Assembly (NCBI GenBank): GCA_001801825.1 | Contig: MGYR01000008.1 | Coordinates: forward strand, 4,733 to 15,052 | Length of the DNA: 10,320 nucleotides | From: Gammaproteobacteria bacterium RIFCSPLOWO2_02_FULL_56_15 | GTDB taxonomy: Bacteria > Pseudomonadota > Gammaproteobacteria > Eutrophobiales > Eutrophobiaceae | Direction: 5' to 3' | In this document: piece after piece, positions 1 to 7,338 of the stretch | Numbering within the stretch: the first letter of the stretch is position 1 | How the letters are laid out: each line of letters opens with the position of its first letter | Notes under the pieces: generated by a model | What the model saw: only the letters and a program-made list of their open reading frames with translations | The model's database searches: none | Told to the model about the DNA's origin: nothing | Position numbers and translations under genes: made by a program

Positions 1-1
1 A

Positions 2-2716
2 TTCCATCATGAACAACAGACTGCCTATTTCCTCGATTACGCCAAGCAATATACGGACAGCCCGATGCTGGTTAAGCTGGAGAAGGAAGGAAACCACTAC
101 CGGCCGGGCCGATTGCTCCGCGCCAATGAATTACAGGCACACAAAGACATCAGCAACGGCGACTGGAAATTTGTCTGTGTAGACAAAAACTCTGATTCCC
201 TGGTGATCCCCAAAGGCGCCATGGGTCATCGCTGGGATAAGGAACCCGGCAACTGGAACATGAAGTTCGAGAATTCCGTGGACCATAAGTCCTATGATCC
301 CGTGCTCAGCTTCCTCACAAAGAATGACGGGGTGCTGCAGACGGAATTTGTTGAATGGGGTCTGGATAAAAAATCGCTCCGAGGTGTCCCGGTCAAGAAC
401 ATTGCCACCAGCTCGGGAACCGTGGCGGTCACTACCGTGTATGACTTGATCATGGCCCAATACGGCGTGAATCGCGGGCTGGCCGGTGAATATCCCAAGG
501 ATTACACCGACCAGGATGCTGCCTATACACCGGCCTGGCAGGAAATATTTACCGGGGTTGATTCAAAGACCGTGCTGCAATTCGCCCGCGAATGGGCGAA
601 TACCGCCAACACGACCCAGGGCAAGTGCATGATCATCATTGGCGCGGGTATCAATCACTGGTACCACGCCAATCTCATGTACCGCGCCGGCGCAATGGCC
701 TTGATGCTCTCTGGTTGCGTGGGCCGCAATGGCGGAGGTCTAAACCACTATGTGGGGCAGGAAAAACTTGCGCCGGTGGATTCCTGGGGCACGATCGCCT
801 TTGGCCGGGATTGGCATGATGCGGTCCGGCTCCAGCAGGCCCCGCTCTGGCATTATATCAATACCTGCCAATATCGTTATGACGGGCAATATTCCAGATA
901 TAACACCGTGCCGGATAACGCAATGACCCGTATGCATACGGCGGATACGATCTTCAAATCCGTGCGCAATGGCTGGATGCCGTTCTACCCCCAGTTCAAG
1001 CAGAATACGCTGGAACTTTCCAAGAATGCGATCCAGGCCGGCGCTAAAACAGACGATGACATTAAGCAATATGTCCTGGAAAAATTGAAATCCAGGGAGA
1101 TCGAATACTCCGTCGCCGATCCTGAGGCGCCGGAAAACCATCCCAGGGTCTGGTATATCTGGCGGGGTAATGCCATTACCGGAAGCATGAAAGGCCATGA
1201 ATACTGCCTGAAACACTACCTGGGCACACACAACAATGTCATCGCCAAGGATGCAGAGGATCACACCAAGGAAGTCAAGTGGCATGATGTCGCTCCCGTC
1301 GGGAAAATGGATCTGGTCGTCGATCTGAATTTCCGCATGGATTCCTCCGCGCTGTATTCCGACATCGTGCTGCCCGCCGCCTCCTGGTATGAAAAGGCGG
1401 ATTTGAACAGTACCGATCTGCATTCTTTCATCCATCCCTTATCCCAGGCCGTGGCCCCCGTTTGGGAATCAAAAACGGATTGGGATATTTTCAGGAGCCT
1501 CGCGCAAGCAACCAGCGATCTTGCCAAGAAACATCTGGCTGAACCACAGAAGGACATCATCGCTTCTCCATTGGCCCATGACAGCGCCGACGAGATAACC
1601 CAGCCGGTGATTAAGGACTGGTATAACGGAGAATGTGAGGCCATCCCGGGCAAGACCATGCACAAGCTGGCAGTGGTCAATCGTGATTACACCAGGCTCT
1701 ACGAAAAATACATCACGCTTGGCGACAATATCAGGACCAGGGGACTGAGTGCGCATGGCAATCATTTCCTGTGCGCAGACGAGTACGATGCGATGATCGA
1801 ATCCAGGCATTTTCCGACCAGGGAGCTGGATGGCAAGGTCTATCCTTCCATTGAAGAAGACGAATGGGCCGCCAATGCGGTTCTCCATCTCTCAACGCTG
1901 ACGAATGGAAAATTGAACGTCAGGGCCTATGAGAATATGGAAAAGAAGACCGGACTGGATCTGGTAGACCTCGGGAAGGGTAGTGAGGATGTCAGGATCA
2001 CCTATGCGGACCTGCAGGCGCAGCCGAGAAGGTATAACACTTCTCCATTGTGGTCCGGACTGATGAACAACGGCAGGGCCTACGCCCCTTTTACCTACAA
2101 TTACGAAAAGCTGGTTCCCTGGAGAACGCTGACCGGTCGTCAGCACTTCTATCTGGATCATGAAATGTATATTGCCTACGGGGAGCATCTGCCGACCTAC
2201 AAACCGTCGCCCAAGCCCGAGTTGTACGGTGACCTGAAGGAAACCATGAAGGCGGGCGAGGCCCTCATGCTTAATTACCTTACCCCGCATGGCAAGTGGC
2301 ATATCCATTCCACCTACATGGAAAATCTGCGCATGCTCACTTTATCCCGTGGCTGCGAACCCTGCTGGATGAGTGAAGTAGATGCAAAAAAGCTTGGCAT
2401 CCAGGATAACGACTGGGTTGAGGTGCATAACGACCATGGGGTGTATTGCACACGCGCCGTGGTCAGTTCACGGATTCCACGAGGTGTCTGCATTGTCTAC
2501 CACGTGCCGGAAAGAACCGTAGGTATACCGAAGTCGCAAATCCGCGGTGGCAAGCGCGCTGGTGGTCACAACAGCGTGACCAGGATTCACCTCAAGCCAA
2601 ATTTCTTGTCAGGCGGCTATGGCCAGTTCAGCTATCACTTCAACTACTGGGGCCCCATTGCCCCGCAGCGTGACACGCACGTGATAGTGAAAAAAATGAA
2701 TAAAGTGGTTTTCTAA
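2..2716 (+). CDS. narG: Respiratory nitrate reductase alpha subunit, partial (N-terminus outside window)
   Basis: NarG is the molybdenum (bis-MGD) subunit that reduces nitrate to nitrite on the cytoplasmic face of the membrane, in complex with NarH and NarI. The reading frame is open from base 2. Its first residues, FHHEQTAYFLDYAKQYTD, match an internal stretch of E. coli NarG, so the ATG at 65 is not the start. About 904 residues are visible against roughly 1,250 in E. coli, so about 345 are missing. The missing part should hold the N-terminal FS0 cluster ligands (His/Cys) and the Asp ligand to Mo, which therefore cannot be checked. Family landmarks in order are GAGINHWYH, CVGRNGGG followed by HYVGQEKL, ENHPR with an IWRGN, LYSDIVLPAASWYEKADLN, FIHPLS, YLTPHGKWHIHSTY, DNDWVEV, HNSVTRI and a final GGYGQFSYHFNYWG. 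The protein ends about 15 residues earlier than E. coli NarG. No frameshift is seen. The stop is 10 bases before the narH Shine-Dalgarno region ends, which fits co-transcription. Confidence 0.98.
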   Translation, partial: FHHEQQTAYFLDYAKQYTDSPMLVKLEKEGNHYRPGRLLRANELQAHKDISNGDWKFVCVDKNSDSLVIPKGAMGHRWDKEPGNWNMKFENSVDHKSYDPVLSFLTKNDGVLQTEFVEWGLDKKSLRGVPVKNIATSSGTVAVTTVYDLIMAQYGVNRGLAGEYPKDYTDQDAAYTPAWQEIFTGVDSKTVLQFAREWANTANTTQGKCMIIIGAGINHWYHANLMYRAGAMALMLSGCVGRNGGGLNHYVGQEKLAPVDSWGTIAFGRDWHDAVRLQQAPLWHYINTCQYRYDGQYSRYNTVPDNAMTRMHTADTIFKSVRNGWMPFYPQFKQNTLELSKNAIQAGAKTDDDIKQYVLEKLKSREIEYSVADPEAPENHPRVWYIWRGNAITGSMKGHEYCLKHYLGTHNNVIAKDAEDHTKEVKWHDVAPVGKMDLVVDLNFRMDSSALYSDIVLPAASWYEKADLNSTDLHSFIHPLSQAVAPVWESKTDWDIFRSLAQATSDLAKKHLAEPQKDIIASPLAHDSADEITQPVIKDWYNGECEAIPGKTMHKLAVVNRDYTRLYEKYITLGDNIRTRGLSAHGNHFLCADEYDAMIESRHFPTRELDGKVYPSIEEDEWAANAVLHLSTLTNGKLNVRAYENMEKKTGLDLVDLGKGSEDVRITYADLQAQPRRYNTSPLWSGLMNNGRAYAPFTYNYEKLVPWRTLTGRQHFYLDHEMYIAYGEHLPTYKPSPKPELYGDLKETMKAGEALMLNYLTPHGKWHIHSTYMENLRMLTLSRGCEPCWMSEVDAKKLGIQDNDWVEVHNDHGVYCTRAVVSSRIPRGVCIVYHVPERTVGIPKSQIRGGKRAGGHNSVTRIHLKPNFLSGGYGQFSYHFNYWGPIAPQRDTHVIVKKMNKVVF

Positions 2717-2719
2717 CAT

Positions 2720-2723
2720 AGGT
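2720..2723 (+). promoter_or_regulatory. Ribosome binding site of narH, supports the second ATG
   Basis: An AGGT lies 9 bases before the ATG at 2733 but only 3 bases before the ATG at 2727. The later start is favoured by spacing. It also makes the first cluster cysteines fall at residues 16, 19, 22 and 26, as in E. coli NarH. Confidence 0.6.
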
Positions 2724-2732
2724 AGAATGACG

Positions 2733-4286
2733 ATGGATATACGATCACAAATTTCGATGGTGTTTCACTTGGACAAGTGTATCGGTTGCCATACCTGCTC
2801 CATTGCCTGCAAGAACACCTGGACGGATCGCAAGGGCGCCGAGTACATGTGGTGGAATAACGTAGAGACCAAGCCCGGGACCGGCTATCCGGGAAAATGG
2901 GAAGATCAGGATATCTACAAAGGCGGCTGGGAGAAAGACGGTGATGGCATCGAACTGAAAGGCGCAGGCAAAAAAAAAGGCTTGAAGAATATCTTTCACA
3001 ACCCGCATATGCCGGTAATCGACGATTACTACGAACCTTTTACCTATAAATACCTGGATTTAATCGAATCACCCGCGGGAGACGATCAACCCACCGCCCG
3101 TCCGGTTTCGCTGATTACCGGGAAGCCCATGGACATCAAGATGGGGCCGAACTGGGACGACGACCTGAGCGGTACACCGGACTATGCCAGGCAGGATCCG
3201 AATCTCGCCAAGCTGTCTACCGCCGAGCAGGAAGCGATGTTCCAGCTGGAGAGAATGGCGTTCTTTTACCTGCCGAGGATCTGTAATCATTGTCTGAATC
3301 CCGGCTGTGTTGCTTCCTGCCCATCAGGCGCCATGTACAAACGGGGCGAAGATGGCATAGTACTGATAAACCAGGACGTCTGCAGATCCTGGCGTATGTG
3401 CGTCACCGCCTGCCCGTACAAGAAGTCATACTATAACTGGCACACCGGTAAATCGGAGAAGTGCATCCTGTGTTATCCACGCATCGAAGCAGGCTTTGCG
3501 CCGGCCTGTATGCATTCCTGTGTAGGCAGGATCAGGTATATGGGCGTCATCCTGTATGATGCCGATCGGATCCATGAGGTTGCATCGGTGGATCAAGACA
3601 AGCTGGTGGATCATCACCTGGATATACTAATGGATCCCTTCGATCCGGAGGTTATCGAGTCCGCCAAGAAGAACGGCATTGCGGACTCCACTATCCGGGC
3701 GGCCCAATATTCTCCGACTTATAAATTTGTAAAGAAATGGGGGATGGCGTTGCCGCTGCATGCTGAATTCCGGACCCTCCCGATGTTGTTCTATGTGCCT
3801 CCTATGCTGCCGGTCATGGCGTCCTTGAAGGATGTCGATAATTCAGCCCAGGCAAAAAAGCTTAATGATGTCTCCAAACACTGGGATGACAACTGGCTTT
3901 ACGATACGAGTACCGAAGAGCTCTGGGGCACCATCGATCAAGCCCGCTTCCCGTTACAATACATGGCGAATCTCTTCAGCGCCGGGGATACAGGAAAAGT
4001 CAAAGAGCGGCTGAAGAAATTGATGTCCATCAGAATCTACCGCCGGTGGAAAACGGTAGGTGATATCTCCGAAGAGAAAGCGATGCGGGTATTAAGCGAT
4101 GTTGGCTTGACGCCGGCGGCGGCTGAGGAGATCTATTACCTGACCTCCCTTGCCAAGTTCAATGACCGCTTCGTGATACCGGCGGCACACCGCGAACATG
4201 CGATCGAAATGATGGAAAATACCGGTGACAGGAAGGGTAGCGTAGGCTTCGGTTTCAAGGAAGGCACTGCGAAAAGAGGCTTATAG
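2733..4286 (+). CDS. narH: Respiratory nitrate reductase beta (iron-sulphur) subunit
   Basis: NarH carries one [3Fe-4S] and three [4Fe-4S] clusters and passes electrons from the NarI haems to NarG at the cytoplasmic face of the membrane. All four cysteine groups are visible: C16/C19/C22/C26 (CIGCHTC..C), C184/C187/C192/C196 (CNHCLNPGCVASC), C217/C223/C227 with W220 (CRSWRMCVTAC) and C244/C247/C259/C263 (CILCYPRIEAG, then CMHSC). W220 in place of a cysteine is the known mark of the [3Fe-4S] group in NarH. The predicted length is 517 residues; E. coli NarH has 512. Compared with E. coli there are about 30 extra residues around 370-400, before PLQYMANLFSAGD, and the long C-terminal tail is missing: the protein ends soon after GSVGFGF. 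An alternative in-frame ATG at 2727 adds two residues. It sits between narG and narJ, with its TAG stop almost touching the narJ start, so translation is probably coupled. The sequence resembles the NarH/NxrB form known from alphaproteobacteria and Nitrobacter, which by itself does not fix the direction of catalysis. Confidence 0.98.
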   Translation: MDIRSQISMVFHLDKCIGCHTCSIACKNTWTDRKGAEYMWWNNVETKPGTGYPGKWEDQDIYKGGWEKDGDGIELKGAGKKKGLKNIFHNPHMPVIDDYYEPFTYKYLDLIESPAGDDQPTARPVSLITGKPMDIKMGPNWDDDLSGTPDYARQDPNLAKLSTAEQEAMFQLERMAFFYLPRICNHCLNPGCVASCPSGAMYKRGEDGIVLINQDVCRSWRMCVTACPYKKSYYNWHTGKSEKCILCYPRIEAGFAPACMHSCVGRIRYMGVILYDADRIHEVASVDQDKLVDHHLDILMDPFDPEVIESAKKNGIADSTIRAAQYSPTYKFVKKWGMALPLHAEFRTLPMLFYVPPMLPVMASLKDVDNSAQAKKLNDVSKHWDDNWLYDTSTEELWGTIDQARFPLQYMANLFSAGDTGKVKERLKKLMSIRIYRRWKTVGDISEEKAMRVLSDVGLTPAAAEEIYYLTSLAKFNDRFVIPAAHREHAIEMMENTGDRKGSVGFGFKEGTAKRGL

Positions 4287-4288
4287 TG

Positions 4289-4972
4289 ATGAAATTACGT
4301 GCACACTATCATTCACTGGGGGAACTGTTCGAGTACCCGGACAGTGACTATCCCGGCAAGGTCAGGAAGCTGATCAATCTGCTCAATGGAAATTATGACC
4401 GCGCCGTAGCCGATCTTGAGCGGTTTCTTGAGCTGCTGCCGGTCACTGAAGTAAGGAGTATGCAGGAATTGTATACCCGCTCATTCGACGTTCAGGCAAT
4501 CACCACACTCGATATAGGCTACGTGCTTTTTGGGGATGACTATAAGAGGGGCGAATTACTTGCCAATCTGAATCGTGAACATCAGCAAGTCAATAACGAC
4601 TGCGGCCGGGAATTGGCGGACCATTTGCCGAATTTATTGCGGCTGATTGGAAAACTGAAGCAGAATGAGTTGCTGGATGAACTGATCGAGGAGATCGTTG
4701 CCCCGGCGGTTGCAATTATGATCCGTGAGTTTGATGCGGATCATGTAGACCGGAAGAACGAGAACTACATAAAGCATTATAAGACCCTGATTGATGCTCC
4801 ATCCGCAAGGAAAGAGGTAACCACCCTGTATCAATATGCTTTGAAGGCATTATATGAAGTCCTCAAACAGGATTTCACCTTCGCTGAGAAAGTGATGAAG
4901 ATGCAGAGCAGCGACTTTCTGCAATTGGTGGGCAGGGAAAACGAAATCGAAGCCAAGGCAGATCATGCCTGA
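4289..4972 (+). CDS. narJ: Nitrate reductase assembly chaperone (delta subunit)
   Basis: NarJ is a cytoplasmic TorD-like chaperone that binds apo-NarG, helps insert the molybdenum cofactor and Fe-S cluster, and is not part of the final enzyme. The 227-residue product is close to E. coli NarJ (236). Visible family features are LGELFEYPD near the N-terminus, an LYTRSFD segment, a YVLFGDDYKRGELLANL stretch in the place of the E. coli 'LLFEHVHGESRDRGQAM' segment, and RELADHLPNLLRLI, which matches E. coli RELPDHLPLYLEYL. It is all-helical in appearance, with no signal peptide or membrane segment. The start is ambiguous: GTG at 4286 shares a base with the narH TAG stop, and ATG follows at 4289. AGAGG at 4275-4279 lies 6 and 9 bases before them. 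I chose the ATG. The gene ends with tandem in-frame stops (TGA TAA). Sequence similarity is weaker than for NarG or NarH, as usual for this family, but the position in the operon makes the call firm. Confidence 0.95.
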   Translation: MKLRAHYHSLGELFEYPDSDYPGKVRKLINLLNGNYDRAVADLERFLELLPVTEVRSMQELYTRSFDVQAITTLDIGYVLFGDDYKRGELLANLNREHQQVNNDCGRELADHLPNLLRLIGKLKQNELLDELIEEIVAPAVAIMIREFDADHVDRKNENYIKHYKTLIDAPSARKEVTTLYQYALKALYEVLKQDFTFAEKVMKMQSSDFLQLVGRENEIEAKADHA

Positions 4973-4990
4973 TAAGTATGAGGTAATACA

Positions 4991-5719
4991 ATGACCGCAC
5001 TGAATAGCTTTTTGTTTATTGCCTATCCATACATCGCAATAGGTGTCTTCCTGGTAGGGGCGATATACCGCTATACATCATCAGGCTTTAAGGTGTCCGC
5101 CTTGTCCTCGCAATTTCTTGAAGGGAAGCAGGGTTTCTGGGGGGTTGTCCCTTTCCATTTCGGTATATTGATACTGCTGCTCGGGCATCTGTTTGTATTT
5201 TTGTTTCCGGATCTGGTGCTGGCCTTTAACAGCAATCCGGTCCGCCTGATCACCCATGAAGGAATTGCCTTTACCTTCGGTATATCGGTCCTGGCGGGAT
5301 TGGTCCTCCTGATGTGGAGACGGGCGACAAATCCTAAAGTGCAGGCGGTAACCTCCAAAATGGATGTTGTCATTGAACTGATTCTGTTATCTCAAATCAT
5401 CCTGGGTTGCTGGATCGCCCTTGGTTATCGATGGGGTTCATCCTGGTTTGCCGCTGACCTCTCGCCCTACCTGTGGTCCATTTTCAAGTTGAACCCGGAC
5501 ATCAGCGCCATCGGTTCTCTGCCGATAGTGATAAAACTGCATATCGTCGGCGCCTTCACCATACTGCTCCTGATCCCGTTCTCCAGGCTGATGCATTTCC
5601 TGGTCGCGCCATTCCATTACCTCTTCCGCCCCTACCAGGTGGTCATGTGGTATTGGGATAAAAAAGCCATCCGGGATACCCGTACCGCCTGGGAGACCCA
5701 TCCCCCGCGCAACAACTGA
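4991..5719 (+). CDS. narI: Respiratory nitrate reductase gamma subunit (cytochrome b, quinol oxidase)
   Basis: NarI anchors NarGH in the inner membrane, oxidises quinol and carries two b-type haems. The 242-residue product has five hydrophobic segments at about 7-26, 52-75, 91-109, 127-146 and 178-198. The four histidines expected as haem ligands are present: H56 and H66 in PFHFGILILLLGH have the same numbers as in E. coli, and H184 (KLH) and H202 (RLMH) keep the 18-residue spacing of E. coli H187/H205. Another family feature is the IPFSRLMHFLVAP stretch, matching E. coli FPFSRLIHIWSVP. The C-terminus extends about 15 residues beyond the E. coli protein in a charged, probably cytoplasmic tail. 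The start ATG at 4991 is preceded by GAGGTAA with good spacing, and the gap after narJ is 18 bases. This is the NarI that belongs with NarGH; there is no sign of a periplasmic-type (NxrC-like) partner in the window. Confidence 0.97.
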   Translation: MTALNSFLFIAYPYIAIGVFLVGAIYRYTSSGFKVSALSSQFLEGKQGFWGVVPFHFGILILLLGHLFVFLFPDLVLAFNSNPVRLITHEGIAFTFGISVLAGLVLLMWRRATNPKVQAVTSKMDVVIELILLSQIILGCWIALGYRWGSSWFAADLSPYLWSIFKLNPDISAIGSLPIVIKLHIVGAFTILLLIPFSRLMHFLVAPFHYLFRPYQVVMWYWDKKAIRDTRTAWETHPPRNN

Positions 5720-5765
5720 AGCTGTTGAGATCTTTATCGAGAAGTGAATTGATTCTGTCGTACAT

Positions 5766-5772
5766 AAGGGAG
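5766..5772 (+). promoter_or_regulatory. Ribosome binding site fixing a GTG start for narK1
   Basis: AAGGGAG lies 5 bases before the GTG at 5778. No ATG is available nearby in frame, and the protein downstream begins in the expected place just before TM1. This supports the unusual start codon. Confidence 0.75.
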
Positions 5773-5777
5773 CCACA

Positions 5778-7310
5778 GTGGAAAAAACAGTAACTCTAAG
5801 AGCCCACAAGGCGTTATTTTTAAACACGCTTGGATTTACCGTCTGTTTTGCATCATGGATGTTGAACGGTGTCCTGGTAACCTTTCTCTCATCCAATAGG
5901 ATATTTGACTGGGGCCCAACGGAGATTGGCTGGTTGATTGGTATCCCGGTGTTAACGGGTTCGCTGTTCCGTCTGCCGGCGGGAATGCTGACGGATAAAT
6001 ATGGCGGTAAACCGATCTACGGAATAGTACTTATTATAAGCGCCTTGCCGATGTTCCTACTTTCCGGGGCGGATAGCTTTTGGACCTATGCAATGTATAG
6101 TGCCGGTTTTGGCCTTGCCGGTACAAGTTTTTCCGTTGGTATCGCCTATACCTCTGTCTGGTATCCGCAATCCTGGCAGGGTACGGCCTTGGGTATCTTT
6201 GGCGCCGGCAATGCCGGCTCCGCGCTGACCACCTTGTTCGCGCCAACGTTACTGAACCATTTGACTGATAATGGCGCCAACCTTGAAGGCTGGCGGGATC
6301 TGCCCGTATATTATGCCGCAATGCTTGTCATCATGGGCGTATTGCTTTTCATCTTTGCGGATAATAAGAAACCTGACAAGAAAGGAGCCAGCTTCCGGGA
6401 ACAGTTACTCCCCTTGAAAGATGTAAGGGTGTGGCGCTTCGGTCTCTACTATTTCCTCGTGTTTGGCTGTTTTGTGGCATTCTCGCAATGGCTCGTTCCG
6501 TATTTTGTCAATGTCTATTATCTGCCCCTGGTTACGGCGGGTATTCTGGCATCGCTGTTCAGTTTTCCCTCCGGGGTCATACGCGCAATCGGGGGCTGGT
6601 TATCCGATTATTTCGGCGCCAGACAAGTGATGTACTGGGTGCTGGGTCTGTCTGCGGTGCTCAGCTTCTTTCTTATTCTGCCCAAGATGGATGTTTATTC
6701 CCCCGGGGCAGGCGTTACGGCCTTTCGAGCCGGCACGGTGACTGAAGTGTCCGATACATTCATTGTTGTGAATGAAGATCGATATCAAATCAAGGAGAAC
6801 GAACGGGCAGGTGAGAATCTCGAGGACCAGATGCTGGTATTTCCCACGAGATTAACCTGGCAGGAACCGATCGTGGCAGTAGGGCAGAAGGTCAAGAGAA
6901 ACACCCTGCTGGCCAAGGGAGTCACTCGAATTCATTTCCAGGCACACGTGTGGGTATTCACCGGCCTGGTGATTATTCTGGGGACCGTATGGGGGATCGG
7001 CAAGGCCGCGGTGTATAAGCACATTCCCAACTATTTTCCTGATGAGGTAGGTGTGGTTGGAGGTATTGTCGGCGTTATCGGGGGGCTGGGGGGATTTGTC
7101 TGCCCTATCGTTTTTGCGTATCTATTAGAGGCCACCGGCTTGTGGACGAGTTGCTGGATGCTCATGTGGGTGCTTTCGGTTATCTCCCTGATCTGGATGC
7201 ACCAGGTCATTCAAAATATGTTGCGGGATGAACATCCTAAGGCAATGCAACATTTCGAGACTGGCAGTGGTGCAGAACGGGTAAGTGGTGCGGAACAGGC
7301 GGAATACTAA
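5778..7310 (+). CDS. narK1: NarK1-type nitrate transporter (MFS) with a periplasmic insert domain
   Basis: This is an inner-membrane major facilitator protein of the nitrate/nitrite porter family. NarK1 types are thought to act as nitrate/proton symporters. The product has 510 residues, against about 400-460 for typical members. Twelve TM segments are seen at about 15-38, 48-70, 80-95, 104-126, 136-160, 176-193, 220-246, 250-275, 283-301, 390-412, 425-450 and 458-480. Key family features are R65 in FRLPAGMLTDKYGG (TM2), R269 in SGVIRAIGGWLSDYFG (TM8), the nitrate signature GAGNAGSALTTLFAP (142-156) and its TM11 counterpart GVVGGIVGVIGGLGGF (425-440). The two arginines correspond to the substrate-binding arginines of E. 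coli NarK. The oddity is residues 303-388, between TM9 and TM10: a soluble, cysteine-free, probably beta-rich insert placed on the periplasmic side by topology. The C-terminal tail holds a short duplication, and the gene ends with tandem TAA TAA stops. Start is GTG. It lies 58 bases after narI and 28 before narK2. Confidence 0.93.
   Translation: MEKTVTLRAHKALFLNTLGFTVCFASWMLNGVLVTFLSSNRIFDWGPTEIGWLIGIPVLTGSLFRLPAGMLTDKYGGKPIYGIVLIISALPMFLLSGADSFWTYAMYSAGFGLAGTSFSVGIAYTSVWYPQSWQGTALGIFGAGNAGSALTTLFAPTLLNHLTDNGANLEGWRDLPVYYAAMLVIMGVLLFIFADNKKPDKKGASFREQLLPLKDVRVWRFGLYYFLVFGCFVAFSQWLVPYFVNVYYLPLVTAGILASLFSFPSGVIRAIGGWLSDYFGARQVMYWVLGLSAVLSFFLILPKMDVYSPGAGVTAFRAGTVTEVSDTFIVVNEDRYQIKENERAGENLEDQMLVFPTRLTWQEPIVAVGQKVKRNTLLAKGVTRIHFQAHVWVFTGLVIILGTVWGIGKAAVYKHIPNYFPDEVGVVGGIVGVIGGLGGFVCPIVFAYLLEATGLWTSCWMLMWVLSVISLIWMHQVIQNMLRDEHPKAMQHFETGSGAERVSGAEQAEY
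6684..6941 (+). other. Region encoding the NarK1 soluble insert (residues about 303-388)
   Basis: Domain-level feature within narK1. The hydrophobic pattern stops after FLILP (TM9) and restarts at HVWVFTGLVII (TM10). Between them lie about 86 polar residues including AGTVTEVSDTFIVVNEDRYQ, an acidic or charged linker, and VAVGQKVKRNTLLAKG. The last stretch resembles the 'v.vGd.VkkGq.La' strand-turn-strand of barrel-sandwich hybrid domains (lipoyl, HlyD type). No lipoylation or biotinylation lysine motif (DK or MKM) and no cysteine is present. The fold and function are not established from sequence. Confidence 0.7.
7266..7296 (+). repeat. Short tandem duplication in the 3' end of narK1
   Basis: AGTGGTGCAGAAC at 7266-7278 recurs as AGTGGTGCGGAAC at 7284-7296 with an 18-base period and one mismatch. 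In the NarK1 frame it encodes SGAERV then SGAEQA at the C-terminus. It looks like a six-codon duplication in an unconstrained tail. Confidence 0.7.
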
Positions 7311-7326
7311 TAACTATACGAACGAT

Positions 7327-7330
7327 AAGG
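7327..7330 (+). promoter_or_regulatory. Ribosome binding site of narK2, decides the ATG start
   Basis: AAGG lies 8 bases before the ATG at 7339. The frame is open back to a GTG at 7285, but that would overlap narK1 by 26 bases and add 18 polar residues with no family counterpart. The ATG start gives a protein beginning MANITEWDVEN, matching the ITDWRPED opening of E. coli NarK. Confidence 0.65.
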
Positions 7331-7338
7331 TTGATGAC

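Noticed and set aside
740..1435. Minus-strand open frame of 231 residues inside narG
   Set aside because: It lies wholly within the conserved NarG coding region and its translation shows no recognisable domain; it is a shadow frame.
65..2716. NarG read as starting at the ATG at 65
   Set aside because: The 21 codons before it are open and encode FHHEQTAYFLDYAKQYTD, a conserved internal stretch of NarG, so the gene simply enters from outside the window.
5710..5727. Hairpin CAACA/TGTTG at the end of narI as a terminator
   Set aside because: The stem is 5 bp of mainly A-T pairs and no T run follows, so termination here is unlikely.
5720..5777. FNR box or separate promoter for narK1 in the 58-base gap
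   Set aside because: TTGAG at 5725 and TTGAT at 5749 lack the ATCAA partner at the required spacing. TTGAGA at 5725-5730 could be a -35, but the sequence 16-18 bases on matches the -10 consensus poorly.
7285..7338. GTG at 7285 as the narK2 start
   Set aside because: It would overlap the end of narK1, adds 18 polar residues with no counterpart in NarK, and has no good ribosome binding site. The ATG at 7339 has AAGG at proper spacing.
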